25,656 nucleotides of DNA from Lachnospira sp. UBA4285 (GTDB taxonomy: Bacteria > Bacillota > Clostridia > Lachnospirales > Lachnospiraceae). Numbering within the stretch: the stretch's first letter is position 1; each line of letters starts with the position of its first letter. The notes beneath the pieces were generated by a model. The model searched no databases. It was not told the DNA's origin and was given only the letters and a program-made list of their open reading frames with translations. Shown in pieces: positions 16,425 through 24,772 of the stretch. The stretch spans positions 9,459 through 35,114 of the forward strand of contig DGVL01000066.1 in the NCBI GenBank assembly GCA_002394965.1, read 5' to 3'. The translations under genes and the position numbers were made by a program.

Positions 16425-16451
16425 TTAACAAAAAAGTTACGAAATTATAAT
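16425..16451. promoter_or_regulatory. Shared divergent promoter with symmetric -10 box
   Basis: On the plus strand TTAACA (16425-16430) and TATAAT (16446-16451) are spaced 15 bases apart. The 8-base palindrome ATTATAAT (16444-16451) also gives a perfect TATAAT on the minus strand at 16449-16444, pointing at the kinase gene about 70 bases away. The minus direction lacks a clear -35. The plus transcript would begin near 16458, only about 11 bases before the ATG at 16469, which supports using the later ATG at 16505. Confidence 0.5.
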
Positions 16452-16504
16452 AACACCATCATAAAGAAATGGCACCTCACAAAGAGAGAGGAAAGAGCGA
16501 AGGC

Positions 16505-17656
16505 ATGAATATTCAGACGATCCTGAGCGCGGACGACAGAGATTGGGCGGCCGGCGTCTCCGGTAAAATCGCCGATAAGATGAAGCAGGTTGTGAACCGC
16601 TCGCGGGACAAGATTCCGTACCGGACAGACAACGGTGTGTTTGATGACTGCTCCTCGCGGGAGAAAATAGGCTGGTGGACGAATGGCTTCTGGGGAGGAA
16701 TTCTCTGGCAGCTGTTTCATGCGACCGGAGAGGAGCTGTACAGGGAAGAGGCTTTGAAAGTCGAGACAAAGCTTGACCCGGTACTTATGAACTACGATGT
16801 GATGGACCATGACAGCGGTTTCCGCTGGCTTCCCACGGCGGTCGCCCATTGGAGAGTGGAGAAAAATCATGAGTCCGAAAACCGCGCACTTCTGGCGGCT
16901 GCCAACATGACGGGACGCTTCAATCTGGCCGGACGCTTCATCCGGGCGTGGAATGCTTTCGATGACCGGGACAGAAGAGGATACGCGATTATTGACTGCA
17001 TGATGAATCTGCCGCTTCTGTACTGGGCCAGCCGCGTGACAGAGGATCCGCGGTTCGCACAGATCGCCATGGCACACGCGGACACAGCGATGAAAGCGTT
17101 CGTCCGGGAAGATGGCTCGGTCAATCATATAGTGAACTTTAACATCAATACCGGTGAGATTCTCGGACCAGTTCCCGGGCAGGGAATGAATCCGAATTCT
17201 TCCTGGACACGGGGACAGAGCTGGGGGATTTACGGGTTCACGCTCAGCTTTCTGCATTCAGGAAAGGCAGAGTACAAGAAGACGGCAGAGCGTATTGCGG
17301 ACTATGTTCTATCTGTGATACCGGAGAGCAATCTGGTGCCGGTCGACTACTGCCAGCCGAGGGACGTCCTGTGGGAAGACTCCACAGCAGCGGCGATCAC
17401 GGCGTGCGGGCTGATCGAGCTCGCCAAGTGCGAGGACGACGCGGCAAGAGCAAAGAAATATCTTGACAAGGCTCTGGCACTTCTGAAGACACTGGACGAG
17501 AAGCGGTGCTGCTGGGATATGGCAAGAGATGAGCTCCTGGAAAAGTGTACGGCAGCATATCACGACACAGAACATGATTTCACGATCATCTATGGTGACT
17601 ACTATTTTATTGAAGCGGTTTACAAGCTCAGCGGCACGGAACTTTTTATCTGGTAA
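16505..17656 (+). CDS. GH88 unsaturated glucuronyl hydrolase
   Basis: This 383-residue cytoplasmic enzyme removes 4,5-unsaturated glucuronate from the non-reducing end of lyase products by hydrating the double bond. The catalytic acids are visible as DHDSGF (Asp103) and AIIDCMMNLPLLYW (Asp164). They are 61 residues apart, exactly the spacing of Asp88 and Asp149 in the Bacillus GL1 enzyme. Aromatic-rich GWWTNGFWGG (56-65) and WTRGQSWGIYGF (234-245) complete the alpha/alpha barrel signature. I chose the ATG at 16505, behind AGAGG at 16487-16491; an in-frame ATG at 16469 is too close to the predicted transcript start. It leads the operon that includes a sugar importer and two more glucuronide-type enzymes. 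No signal peptide is present. Confidence 0.93.
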   Translation: MNIQTILSADDRDWAAGVSGKIADKMKQVVNRSRDKIPYRTDNGVFDDCSSREKIGWWTNGFWGGILWQLFHATGEELYREEALKVETKLDPVLMNYDVMDHDSGFRWLPTAVAHWRVEKNHESENRALLAAANMTGRFNLAGRFIRAWNAFDDRDRRGYAIIDCMMNLPLLYWASRVTEDPRFAQIAMAHADTAMKAFVREDGSVNHIVNFNINTGEILGPVPGQGMNPNSSWTRGQSWGIYGFTLSFLHSGKAEYKKTAERIADYVLSVIPESNLVPVDYCQPRDVLWEDSTAAAITACGLIELAKCEDDAARAKKYLDKALALLKTLDEKRCCWDMARDELLEKCTAAYHDTEHDFTIIYGDYYFIEAVYKLSGTELFIW

Positions 17657-17663
17657 GTGAATA

Positions 17664-17680
17664 CTGCGCGTATCGCGCAG
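17664..17680 (+). other. Intercistronic stem-loop before the binding lipoprotein
   Basis: CTGCGCG-TAT-CGCGCAG is a perfect 7-base-pair stem with a 3-base loop, 8 bases after the GH88 stop and ahead of the AAAAGGAGG site. No T-run follows, so it is not a terminator. A role in mRNA processing or 5'-end protection of the lipoprotein message is plausible. Confidence 0.5.
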
Positions 17681-17708
17681 AATGGTGGTCATAAAAGGAG
17701 GATACGAT

Positions 17709-19019
17709 ATGAGAACAAAAAGAGTTACAGCGGCTGCTCTGACAGCTCTGATGGCGGCGTCGATGGTTGGCTGCGGCGGGACATCCGGCGGCAGTGCGTC
17801 ATCCGCAAACGCGTCTGCAGGCGCGGCGGCTGGAAAGGACGCCGGAAGCGGGACGATTCGTGTAGCGCTCTGGGACTACTCGAATACAGAGTATTACAAG
17901 ACGATTTTTGAAGCGTTCCAGAAGAAATATCCGAATATTAAGATTGAGCCGGTCGAGTTCTCGGCAGATGAGTACGTCACATCCATCAAGACACAGCTGG
18001 CGGGCAACGAGGATTATGATGTCGTGTTTATGAAGGATCTTCCGACGATGTCCACGCTGATCGCGCAGGGCCATCTGAAGTCTCTGGATGAGTTCATGAA
18101 TGGCGACAGTGAGTTCGACAAGAATGCCTATTCCGGGCTGATCGATTCCCTTACGGTTGACGGCAAGACGTACGGCGTTCCGTTCCGCAAAGATAACAAC
18201 CTTCTGTTCTATAACAAAGATCTGTTTGATGCGGCCGGCGTCGAGTATCCGAAGGACGGCATGACGCTCAAGGAGTATGAAGATCTCGCGGCAAAGATGA
18301 CGAAGGGCGAAGGCAATGACAAGGTTTACGGTGCGCACATTCACACCTGGCCGTCCAATGTCTACATGTACGCAAGACGTGACGGGACATTCGACGAGAC
18401 AAAGCCGGATACCTATGATTCGCTTCTGAGCGCCTATAACACGATCCTTGACATGCAGAGCAAGGGATATGTCATGGATTACGGTTCTCTTAAGGCTTCG
18501 AACATCCATTACAGCGGCGTATTCTACAATCAGTCCGTTGCCATGATGCAGATGGGCACATGGTTCATCAACATGCTCGTTGAGAATGCGGATTTCAACT
18601 GGGGCGTATGCTCCCTTCCGAGTGACGCCGGCACGGACAACAAGGCGGCTGTCGGCGGTGTGACACCGGTTACGATGGGCGCTTACGGCAAGAATTCAGC
18701 AGCCGCGTGGACTTTCATCAAATATGTCTGCGGCGAGGAAGGCGCGGAGGTTCTTGCGGGAACCGGTATTCTTCCGGGCTACAGCTCCACCAAGATCAAC
18801 GAAATCTTTGATAACCTGCACAACACCAACGAGTATGCTCCGGAAGGTCTTTCCAAGTACATCAATATCGATAAGTACATCATCGAGTTCCCGATGGACA
18901 AGAATGGCGGTGACATCGATCAGATCTTCCAGGAAGAGCACAGTGCTATAATGACCGGCACCGAGACGGCAGAACAGGGCATTGCTAACCTGAAGAGCCG
19001 CGTGAGTGCACTCCAGTAA
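17709..19019 (+). CDS. ABC sugar-binding lipoprotein (MalE-like)
   Basis: This 436-residue extracellular binding lipoprotein belongs to the family-1 (MalE/UgpB-like) group. The signal peptide MRTKRVTAAALTALMAASMVGC has a lipobox ending at Cys22. A Ser/Gly/Ala linker follows, then TIRVALWDYSNTEYYKTIFEAFQKKYPNI, the typical first strand and helix. I chose the ATG at 17709, 6 bases after a near-perfect AAAAGGAGG site; the in-frame start at 17682 precedes that site. It belongs with the two permeases that follow a terminator-like hairpin. Stem-loops lie on both sides of the gene, which would favour a high level of binding protein relative to permeases. The ligand is probably a glucuronate-containing oligosaccharide, judged only from the neighbours. 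Confidence 0.93.
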   Translation: MRTKRVTAAALTALMAASMVGCGGTSGGSASSANASAGAAAGKDAGSGTIRVALWDYSNTEYYKTIFEAFQKKYPNIKIEPVEFSADEYVTSIKTQLAGNEDYDVVFMKDLPTMSTLIAQGHLKSLDEFMNGDSEFDKNAYSGLIDSLTVDGKTYGVPFRKDNNLLFYNKDLFDAAGVEYPKDGMTLKEYEDLAAKMTKGEGNDKVYGAHIHTWPSNVYMYARRDGTFDETKPDTYDSLLSAYNTILDMQSKGYVMDYGSLKASNIHYSGVFYNQSVAMMQMGTWFINMLVENADFNWGVCSLPSDAGTDNKAAVGGVTPVTMGAYGKNSAAAWTFIKYVCGEEGAEVLAGTGILPGYSSTKINEIFDNLHNTNEYAPEGLSKYINIDKYIIEFPMDKNGGDIDQIFQEEHSAIMTGTETAEQGIANLKSRVSALQ

Positions 19020-19058
19020 AAGGCGCTGATCGTTTCTGGCAGTCTGCGTTTCAATCAT

Positions 19059-19103
19059 AATCCCACCGTACCATGCCGCCAGCAAGGTATGGTGGGATTT
19101 TTT
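19059..19103 (+). terminator. Internal terminator between lipoprotein and permeases
   Basis: A 14-base-pair stem pairs 19059-19072 (AATCCCACCGTACC) with 19086-19099 (GGTATGGTGGGATT), with one G-U pair, and is followed by a T-run to 19103. It is a canonical intrinsic terminator placed inside the operon, probably leaky. The ATG at 19089 lies in its right arm, so it is not a sensible start for the next gene. Confidence 0.85.
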
Positions 19104-19121
19104 AAAGAAAAGAGAGTGATT

Positions 19122-20057
19122 ATGAGCGATACAAGCGCAAAGGCAGCCGCCGCTGCCGCTCCGAAGAAAAAGGGGTCACTGCAGAGACACCGCACGCTGA
19201 TAGCGTACTCGTTTCTGCTTCCCAATCTGATTGGATTCATGGTTTTTACGTTCGTTCCGATCGCATTTTCTCTCGTGCTCAGTTTATGTGACTGGGGCGC
19301 GGGTAACACCGGGATCAAGTTCGTCGGACTCGACAACTTCATCCAGATGTTCACACAGGACAAGAGTTTCTGGATTTCCCTTAAAAACACACTGTACTAC
19401 ACAGTCGTGACGGTGCCGGTGACGCTGCTCATCGCATTGCTTCTGGCAATTCTGGTGAACAAGCCGATCAAAGGCAGAACGTTCTTCCGCTCCGTGTTCT
19501 TCTTCCCGTATGTTGCGTCTCTGGTAGCTGTGGCTGTCGTGTGGATGGCCCTGTTTAACCCGGACAAGGGCCCGGTCAACAGTATTCTGATGGCTCTTGG
19601 CATTGCCAATCCGCCGCGCTGGGCGGCTTCTCAGACCTGGGCCATGCCGACGATCATCGGTCTGACTGTCTGGAAGGGCATGGGGTACTACATGATCGTT
19701 TATCTCGCCGGTCTGCAGGGGGTGAACCCGGAGCTCTACGAGGCAGCAGCTCTGGACGGTGCCAATAAATGGCAGCAGTTCCTCAATGTAACGTGGCCTT
19801 GTATCACGCCGACGACGTTCTTCAACCTGATGATGCTTATTGTCGCGACTTTCAAGTCGTACGACATCATGTACATAACAACGCAGGGCGGACCCGGAGA
19901 GGCGACCAAGGTTCTGGCTTACCATATCTACAACAGTGCGTTCGTAAGCGGTAAGTTCGGATACGCCAGCGCCGTGGCTATGATCCTCTTTGTGATCGTT
20001 GCTTGCGTAACGCTCATTCAGTTCCGCGTTGAGAAGCGTTTCACGGATTACTTATAA
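19122..20057 (+). CDS. ABC sugar importer permease, MalF/UgpA type
   Basis: This 311-residue membrane permease has about six helices; the first is at about 27-50 (IAYSFLLPNLIGFMVFTFVPIAF). The EAA loop LYEAAALDGANKWQQFLNVTWP contacts the ATPase. The N-terminus is an unusual Ala-rich and Lys-rich tail (SAKAAAAAAPKKKG) that should stay in the cytoplasm. I chose the ATG at 19122, behind AAGAGAG, because the earlier in-frame ATG at 19089 is inside the terminator stem. It pairs with the permease that follows and the lipoprotein before it. No ATPase is encoded alongside. Confidence 0.93.
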   Translation: MSDTSAKAAAAAAPKKKGSLQRHRTLIAYSFLLPNLIGFMVFTFVPIAFSLVLSLCDWGAGNTGIKFVGLDNFIQMFTQDKSFWISLKNTLYYTVVTVPVTLLIALLLAILVNKPIKGRTFFRSVFFFPYVASLVAVAVVWMALFNPDKGPVNSILMALGIANPPRWAASQTWAMPTIIGLTVWKGMGYYMIVYLAGLQGVNPELYEAAALDGANKWQQFLNVTWPCITPTTFFNLMMLIVATFKSYDIMYITTQGGPGEATKVLAYHIYNSAFVSGKFGYASAVAMILFVIVACVTLIQFRVEKRFTDYL

Positions 20058-20070
20058 TGCGAGGTGTGTC

Positions 20071-20898
20071 ATGACAAAGAAAAACATTATCGGAAAAGTT
20101 ATTCTTTATATTGTCCTGATCCTTCTCGCCATCGGAATGCTGGTGCCGTTCGCATGGATGATCTCCGCTTCCCTGAAAGCAGAAAAGGACGTGTTCTCGT
20201 TCCCGATTCAGTGGATTCCAACGAATCCGAAGTGGGCTAACTACGTTACGATCTGGAAGAAAGTTCCGCTTCTGATCGGTTTCCGCAATACGATCACCAT
20301 CACGGTGATCGCGACAGCCCTGCAGGTTATCACGTCCAGCTTTGCGGCGTATGCATTCGCCAAGCTGACGTTCAAGGGCCGTGACACCATCTTCCTCGCG
20401 TATGTGATGACGATTGCGATTCCGTGGCAGGTATACATGGTTCCGCAGTTCATCATGATCAAGAACATGGGACTTACAGATACGCTTGTCGGTCTTATCC
20501 TGATGCAGTCCTTCACGGCGACCGGCGTATTCCTGATGCGGCAGTTCTACATCGGCATACCAAACGAGCTCCTTGAGGCCGCCCGCATCGATGGACTCAG
20601 CGAATATGGCATCTGGGCCAAGATCATGCTTCCGCTGTCCAAGGCAGCTGTCGCGACGCTCATCATACAGGGCTTCGTGTTCGAGTGGAATGACTTCATG
20701 GGACCACTCATCTATCTGTCCTCTTCCAACAAGAAGACCGTGCAGCTGATGCTGCGCATGTTCAATACACAGTATTCATCCAACTATGCGCTCATTATGG
20801 CAGCCGCTACGGTTTCTCTTATCCCTGTCTTCGTGCTCTTCATCTTCCTGCAGAGATACTTCGTGCAGGGAATTGCGGCAGCCGGAATCAAGGGATAA
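20071..20898 (+). CDS. ABC sugar importer permease, MalG/AraQ type
   Basis: This 275-residue second permease has about six helices and the EAA loop LLEAARIDGLSEYGIWAKIMLPLSKAA. Its start FAWMISASLKAEKDVF and end YFVQGIAAAGIKG are typical of the MalG/AraQ group. The ATG at 20071 has CGAGGTG upstream and lies 13 bases after the first permease stop. An in-frame ATG at 20029 would begin inside that gene and is rejected. It forms the membrane channel together with the preceding permease. Confidence 0.93.
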   Translation: MTKKNIIGKVILYIVLILLAIGMLVPFAWMISASLKAEKDVFSFPIQWIPTNPKWANYVTIWKKVPLLIGFRNTITITVIATALQVITSSFAAYAFAKLTFKGRDTIFLAYVMTIAIPWQVYMVPQFIMIKNMGLTDTLVGLILMQSFTATGVFLMRQFYIGIPNELLEAARIDGLSEYGIWAKIMLPLSKAAVATLIIQGFVFEWNDFMGPLIYLSSSNKKTVQLMLRMFNTQYSSNYALIMAAATVSLIPVFVLFIFLQRYFVQGIAAAGIKG

Positions 20899-20913
20899 AG
20901 AATATGACCAATG

Positions 20914-20959
20914 GGAGTATCCGGAAGAATATCGGCTCTTGCCGTTTCTTCCGGACTCC
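20914..20959 (+). other. Long intercistronic stem-loop before the GH2 gene
   Basis: GGAGT-AT-CCGGAAGAA (20914-20929) pairs with the arm ending TTCTTCCGGACTCC (20946-20959), leaving a two-base bulge. An inner CGGC/GCCG pair lies in the loop. No T-run follows, so it is not an intrinsic terminator. It may separate transporter and enzyme mRNA stability, or act as a regulatory leader. Confidence 0.5.
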
Positions 20960-20983
20960 TTCGCGTAAAGAAAGGGAATTAAT

Positions 20984-22672
20984 ATGATCCGCACATTTGC
21001 CACGCATACTGTCCGCCAAACGCAGGATTTGTCCGGGAGTGGCTGGACGTTTACGCCGCTCTCCGGAGAGTGCGCGGGACAGGCTTACCCGGTGGTTGTA
21101 CCGTGCTGCTGGGAGACGATTCCGGGATTTGAGTCGTACCGCGGCGAGGGAGATTTTGAGAGAGAGTTCGAGGCAGAAGGCGACGTCCGCCTGGTGTTTG
21201 AGGGAGTGAGTCACACCGGACGTGTGTATGTTGACGGTGAGTTCCTGGGAGAACACTATAACGCCTTCACGCCCTTTGCCTGCATCGCGCGAGGCCTGAA
21301 GCCGGGAGCGCATCACCTGAAGGTGACGGTTGACAACCGCTTCAGTGAAAAGAGCGCGCTGCATGTTCCAAACGACTACATGACTTACGGCGGCATCAGC
21401 CGCGGCGTGAGTCTGGAGCAGCTGACAGATGCGTGGATCCAGTCGCTTCACGCTGTTCCGGAGAAGACAGAAGACGGGTGGAAGCTTCATGCGGATATCC
21501 GGATCTGCTCGTTTGCGCCGGGAGAAGATTTCACACTTCTGGTGCAGGTGCAGGGCGTCGGATCGGTGGACACCGAGGTGACGACAGACGCGGATGGTTG
21601 CGCTGATGCGCATGTGACGCTTTCTGCAAAGAATGAAACCGTCACAGAGTGGGCGCCGGAGCATCCGGCACTTTACTTTGTGCATGCGGTTCTGGCAAAG
21701 AGCGGCAGACCGGTGGACGACCTGATCGAGAGGGCGGGCTTCCGTGAGATCCGCATACAGGGGCAGGATATTCTGTTAAACGGCCGTAAGCTGCGTATCA
21801 AAGGATTCTGCCGGCACGAGGACCACCCGCTGTTCGGGTGCGCTCTGCCGCTTTCTGTTCTTCAGGGAGATCTTGCTATTATCAGGGATCTCGGAGGCAA
21901 CGCGGTCCGCACCACCCACTATCCGAATGATGAGCGCTTCCTGGATCTGTGCGATGAGCAGGGAATCCTCGTGTGGGAGGAGAATCACGCGCGGGGGCTT
22001 TCCGAAGAGCAGATGCGCAACCCGAACTTCGAGCCGCAGGAAGAAAAGGTCACGGCAGAAATGGTCGATGCGCACATCAGCCATCCCTGCATTATGATCT
22101 GGGGAATTCTCAACGAGTGTGCGAGTGACACAGCCTATGGCCGCGAGTGCTACGCAAAACAGTACGGGATTCTGCGGAAGATGGACCCGTCGCGCCCGGT
22201 TTCGTCTGCCAGCTGCAAGTTCTTTAAGGACATCTGCCTGGATCTGCCGGATATCGTCTCCTATAACCTGTATCCAGAGTGGTATGTGCAGGACAAGACG
22301 GCAGAAGAATGGGTGAAGGAAAACTATGACTGGGTGCAGAATGAGACGCCCGGCGCCGGGAAACCTTTCCTTATAACGGAGATCGGCGCCGGCGGCATCT
22401 ACGGATTCCGCTCTCAGAGTCTGGATCCATGGACGGAAGAGTACCAGGCACAGACGCTGGATCATCAGCTGCGGGCGGTATTTAATACGAAGGGCATCAG
22501 CGGCGTGTTCATCTGGCAGTTTGCCGATGTGCGCGTCAGCCGCGAGTGGTTTGCGAACCGGCCGCGAACGATGAACAACAAGGGCATCGTCGATGAGTAT
22601 CGCCGCCGCAAGCTCGCATATGAGAACGTGAAGGCGATATACAAGAGCCTTGGCAATTACTTTGAGGAGTGA
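20984..22672 (+). CDS. GH2 beta-glucuronidase
   Basis: This 562-residue glycoside hydrolase family 2 enzyme releases glucuronic acid from beta-glucuronides in the cytoplasm. The sugar-binding domain (about 10-150), an immunoglobulin-like domain (about 150-258) and the TIM barrel (about 260-560) are in the usual order. The acid/base is Glu378 in WGILNECASD, and the nucleophile is Glu466 in LITEIGAGG. NNKG (531-534) aligns with the NxK motif that reads the glucuronate carboxylate in E. coli beta-glucuronidase (Asn566 and Lys568), with IWQFAD upstream matching its VWNFAD. This makes glucuronate rather than galactose specificity likely. It is about 40 residues shorter than the E. coli enzyme. AAAGAAAGGG precedes the start. 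It is coupled to GH88 and DUF2264 genes in the same operon. Confidence 0.9.
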   Translation: MIRTFATHTVRQTQDLSGSGWTFTPLSGECAGQAYPVVVPCCWETIPGFESYRGEGDFEREFEAEGDVRLVFEGVSHTGRVYVDGEFLGEHYNAFTPFACIARGLKPGAHHLKVTVDNRFSEKSALHVPNDYMTYGGISRGVSLEQLTDAWIQSLHAVPEKTEDGWKLHADIRICSFAPGEDFTLLVQVQGVGSVDTEVTTDADGCADAHVTLSAKNETVTEWAPEHPALYFVHAVLAKSGRPVDDLIERAGFREIRIQGQDILLNGRKLRIKGFCRHEDHPLFGCALPLSVLQGDLAIIRDLGGNAVRTTHYPNDERFLDLCDEQGILVWEENHARGLSEEQMRNPNFEPQEEKVTAEMVDAHISHPCIMIWGILNECASDTAYGRECYAKQYGILRKMDPSRPVSSASCKFFKDICLDLPDIVSYNLYPEWYVQDKTAEEWVKENYDWVQNETPGAGKPFLITEIGAGGIYGFRSQSLDPWTEEYQAQTLDHQLRAVFNTKGISGVFIWQFADVRVSREWFANRPRTMNNKGIVDEYRRRKLAYENVKAIYKSLGNYFEE

Positions 22673-22678
22673 AAAGCA

Positions 22679-24751
22679 ATGAAGTTTGAACCGAAGAATC
22701 TGGATTTTACGCTCAGTCCCTACACCGGCATGACGCGGAAGTCGTGGATCGAGGCGGGGATTCACATGCTGAAAGGCGTGTTCTGCAACCTGCCGTCAGA
22801 AGACTCCCCCTGCGTGGTGCCGCGCTACGAGACGGAGGTGACCTATCCGAACAGGAATACGCCGGCGTGGAAGGTGCAGGCGGAGTATTTTGAGGGGATC
22901 ACGCGCACATTTTTCATTGCGGCGCCGCTGATCAAGGACAACCCGGAGATTGAAATCGGCGGGATTAAGCTGCGGGATTACTACAAGAAGCAGATCTTAA
23001 AGAGCGTCACGCCGGGGGATCCGAATTTCGTGCGGTATTATTCGGACATGGACCGGGAGTACGGCGGGACGGACCCGATCGCCTGCTACCAGCAGACGGT
23101 GGAGACCTGTGCACTGGTCATCTGCCTGGACGAGTGCCACGAGCAGATCTGGGACACGTACACGAAGGAAGAGAAGGACATCATCGCGAAGTTTCTGACG
23201 GACTACGCGGGCGGCAACACGGTTCCGCAGAACTGGCGCCTTTTCAACATGCTGGACTATGCGTTCCTGTACAAGTACGGATATCCGATTGATGCGGACA
23301 AGATGCGGGATCACGCCTGCGCGATCCTCAGCTACTACTGCGGCGACGGGTGGTACCGCGACGGATTCGGGTTTGACTACTATTCCTGCTGGGCGTTCAA
23401 CGTGTACACCGTCATCTGGAACAACTGGTACGGCTATAAGGAAGAGCCGTACATCGCTGCGCGTTTCGAGGAAAATCAGAACAAGCTGATGGAGACCTAC
23501 GACCGCAACTTCGATGCCGACGGCTTCACCAACATGTGGGGCCGCAGCTGCATCTACCGCTTCGCGGCGACAAGCGCATTCCCGATGAACCGCCTGCTGC
23601 GTCACTCTACGGTCAATCCGGGCCTTGCGCGCCGCATCGCTTCCGGGTCGCTTCTGCAGTTCCTGAAGCGCGACGACTTCCTGTGGAGCCGCGACGAGAA
23701 CATCCCGGGCGTTCCGACGCTCGGATTCTACCGCTCGTTCCTGCCGCTCGTGCAGGGCTACTCCTGCGCGGAATCTCCGTACTGGATGGGCAAGGCGTTC
23801 TTCTGCCTCGACCTGCCGGCGGATGATCCGTTCTGGACGGCGAAGGAAGAGAACGGCGTCTGGGAGAAGATGGGACCGAAGGACGTGACGGTCACGGTTC
23901 TTGACGGACCGGCGCTTGCCATCGCAAACCACGCGGCCAACGGCACGACGGAGATGCGCACCGGCAAGATGGTGACGGACGAAGACAACATCCACGGCAT
24001 GTGGAACTACGGCAAGCTCGTGTACTCCACGAAATTCCCGTGGGAGGCATCGACGCAGCCGGACATCGAGTCGCAGCAGTATGTGCTGCATGATCTGACA
24101 TTTGACAAGGTGAAGCGCACGAACGGCGTGTTCTGGCACGGGCAGGAAAACGGCGTACTCTACCGCCGCGCGTACTTTGACTACAGCAACCGCGGCGAGC
24201 TGTGCTGGAAGACGGCGATGGACCTCGCAGACTTCACTGTTCCCTGCGGCCTCATCCGGGCGGACCGCTACCGCACCTATCAGCGGCCGTGGTCGATCAC
24301 ACTCGGATCGTTCGGCTTCCCGGACAACGGCACGCAGGTCATCCGCCGCGAGAAGAAGATCAGCGGCTTCACCTGCAAAGCCATCATCCTCAAAGGCCAC
24401 GACCACATGGGACATGAAAAGCAGCTGGCGATGACGATCTTTGACGGCTGGACCGACCTTGACACATACAGCAGCACCGGCACCAATCCGGACTCCGAAA
24501 AGTCAATCGTCATCTACGCAAAGACCGTGCGCCAGAAGCAGTACGGCTATGACAAATGTGTCCTCATCTCCCAGATAATCACGAAGGGAGACCTCACCGA
24601 CTTCACGGACGACGAGCTGTTCCCGGTGAAAGAAATCCGCTACACCGATCCGCAGCGCTGCGGCGGATACGGGCCGGTGACACTGGTCATGGCGGACGGA
24701 AGTGAAAAGGTAATTGATTACAGTCACATCGAAGGAAATCTTCAGAGATAA
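22679..24751 (+). CDS. DUF2264 protein, probable glucuronidase (GH154-like)
   Basis: This 690-residue protein matches the DUF2264 family. The N-terminal two-thirds are rich in aromatic and acidic residues typical of an alpha/alpha barrel, with MLKGVFCNLP, TRTFFIAAPLI, GWYRDGFGFDYYSCWAFN and MWGRSCIYRFAATSAF visible. A C-terminal beta-sandwich-like part follows from about 430. As I recall, CAZy places DUF2264 proteins with beta-glucuronidase activity in GH154, the characterised examples acting on plant arabinogalactan. The catalytic residues are not ones I can assign with confidence. No signal peptide is present. It starts 6 bases after the GH2 stop and is followed 21 bases later by the TIM-barrel gene. 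Glucuronidase activity is therefore an inference from family and neighbours. Confidence 0.8.
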   Translation: MKFEPKNLDFTLSPYTGMTRKSWIEAGIHMLKGVFCNLPSEDSPCVVPRYETEVTYPNRNTPAWKVQAEYFEGITRTFFIAAPLIKDNPEIEIGGIKLRDYYKKQILKSVTPGDPNFVRYYSDMDREYGGTDPIACYQQTVETCALVICLDECHEQIWDTYTKEEKDIIAKFLTDYAGGNTVPQNWRLFNMLDYAFLYKYGYPIDADKMRDHACAILSYYCGDGWYRDGFGFDYYSCWAFNVYTVIWNNWYGYKEEPYIAARFEENQNKLMETYDRNFDADGFTNMWGRSCIYRFAATSAFPMNRLLRHSTVNPGLARRIASGSLLQFLKRDDFLWSRDENIPGVPTLGFYRSFLPLVQGYSCAESPYWMGKAFFCLDLPADDPFWTAKEENGVWEKMGPKDVTVTVLDGPALAIANHAANGTTEMRTGKMVTDEDNIHGMWNYGKLVYSTKFPWEASTQPDIESQQYVLHDLTFDKVKRTNGVFWHGQENGVLYRRAYFDYSNRGELCWKTAMDLADFTVPCGLIRADRYRTYQRPWSITLGSFGFPDNGTQVIRREKKISGFTCKAIILKGHDHMGHEKQLAMTIFDGWTDLDTYSSTGTNPDSEKSIVIYAKTVRQKQYGYDKCVLISQIITKGDLTDFTDDELFPVKEIRYTDPQRCGGYGPVTLVMADGSEKVIDYSHIEGNLQR

Positions 24752-24772
24752 ATTCTCTCAGGAGGATACGTA

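Noticed and set aside
21776..22765. A 329-codon minus-strand open frame opposite the GH2 gene
   Set aside because: The sense frame holds both catalytic glutamates and the NxK motif. The antisense frame has no recognisable features.
22997..24415. A 472-codon open frame on the minus strand inside the DUF2264 gene
   Set aside because: It is antisense to a well-supported gene, has a low-complexity Arg/Val/Ala-rich composition typical of the complement of GC-rich codons, and shows no recognisable domain.
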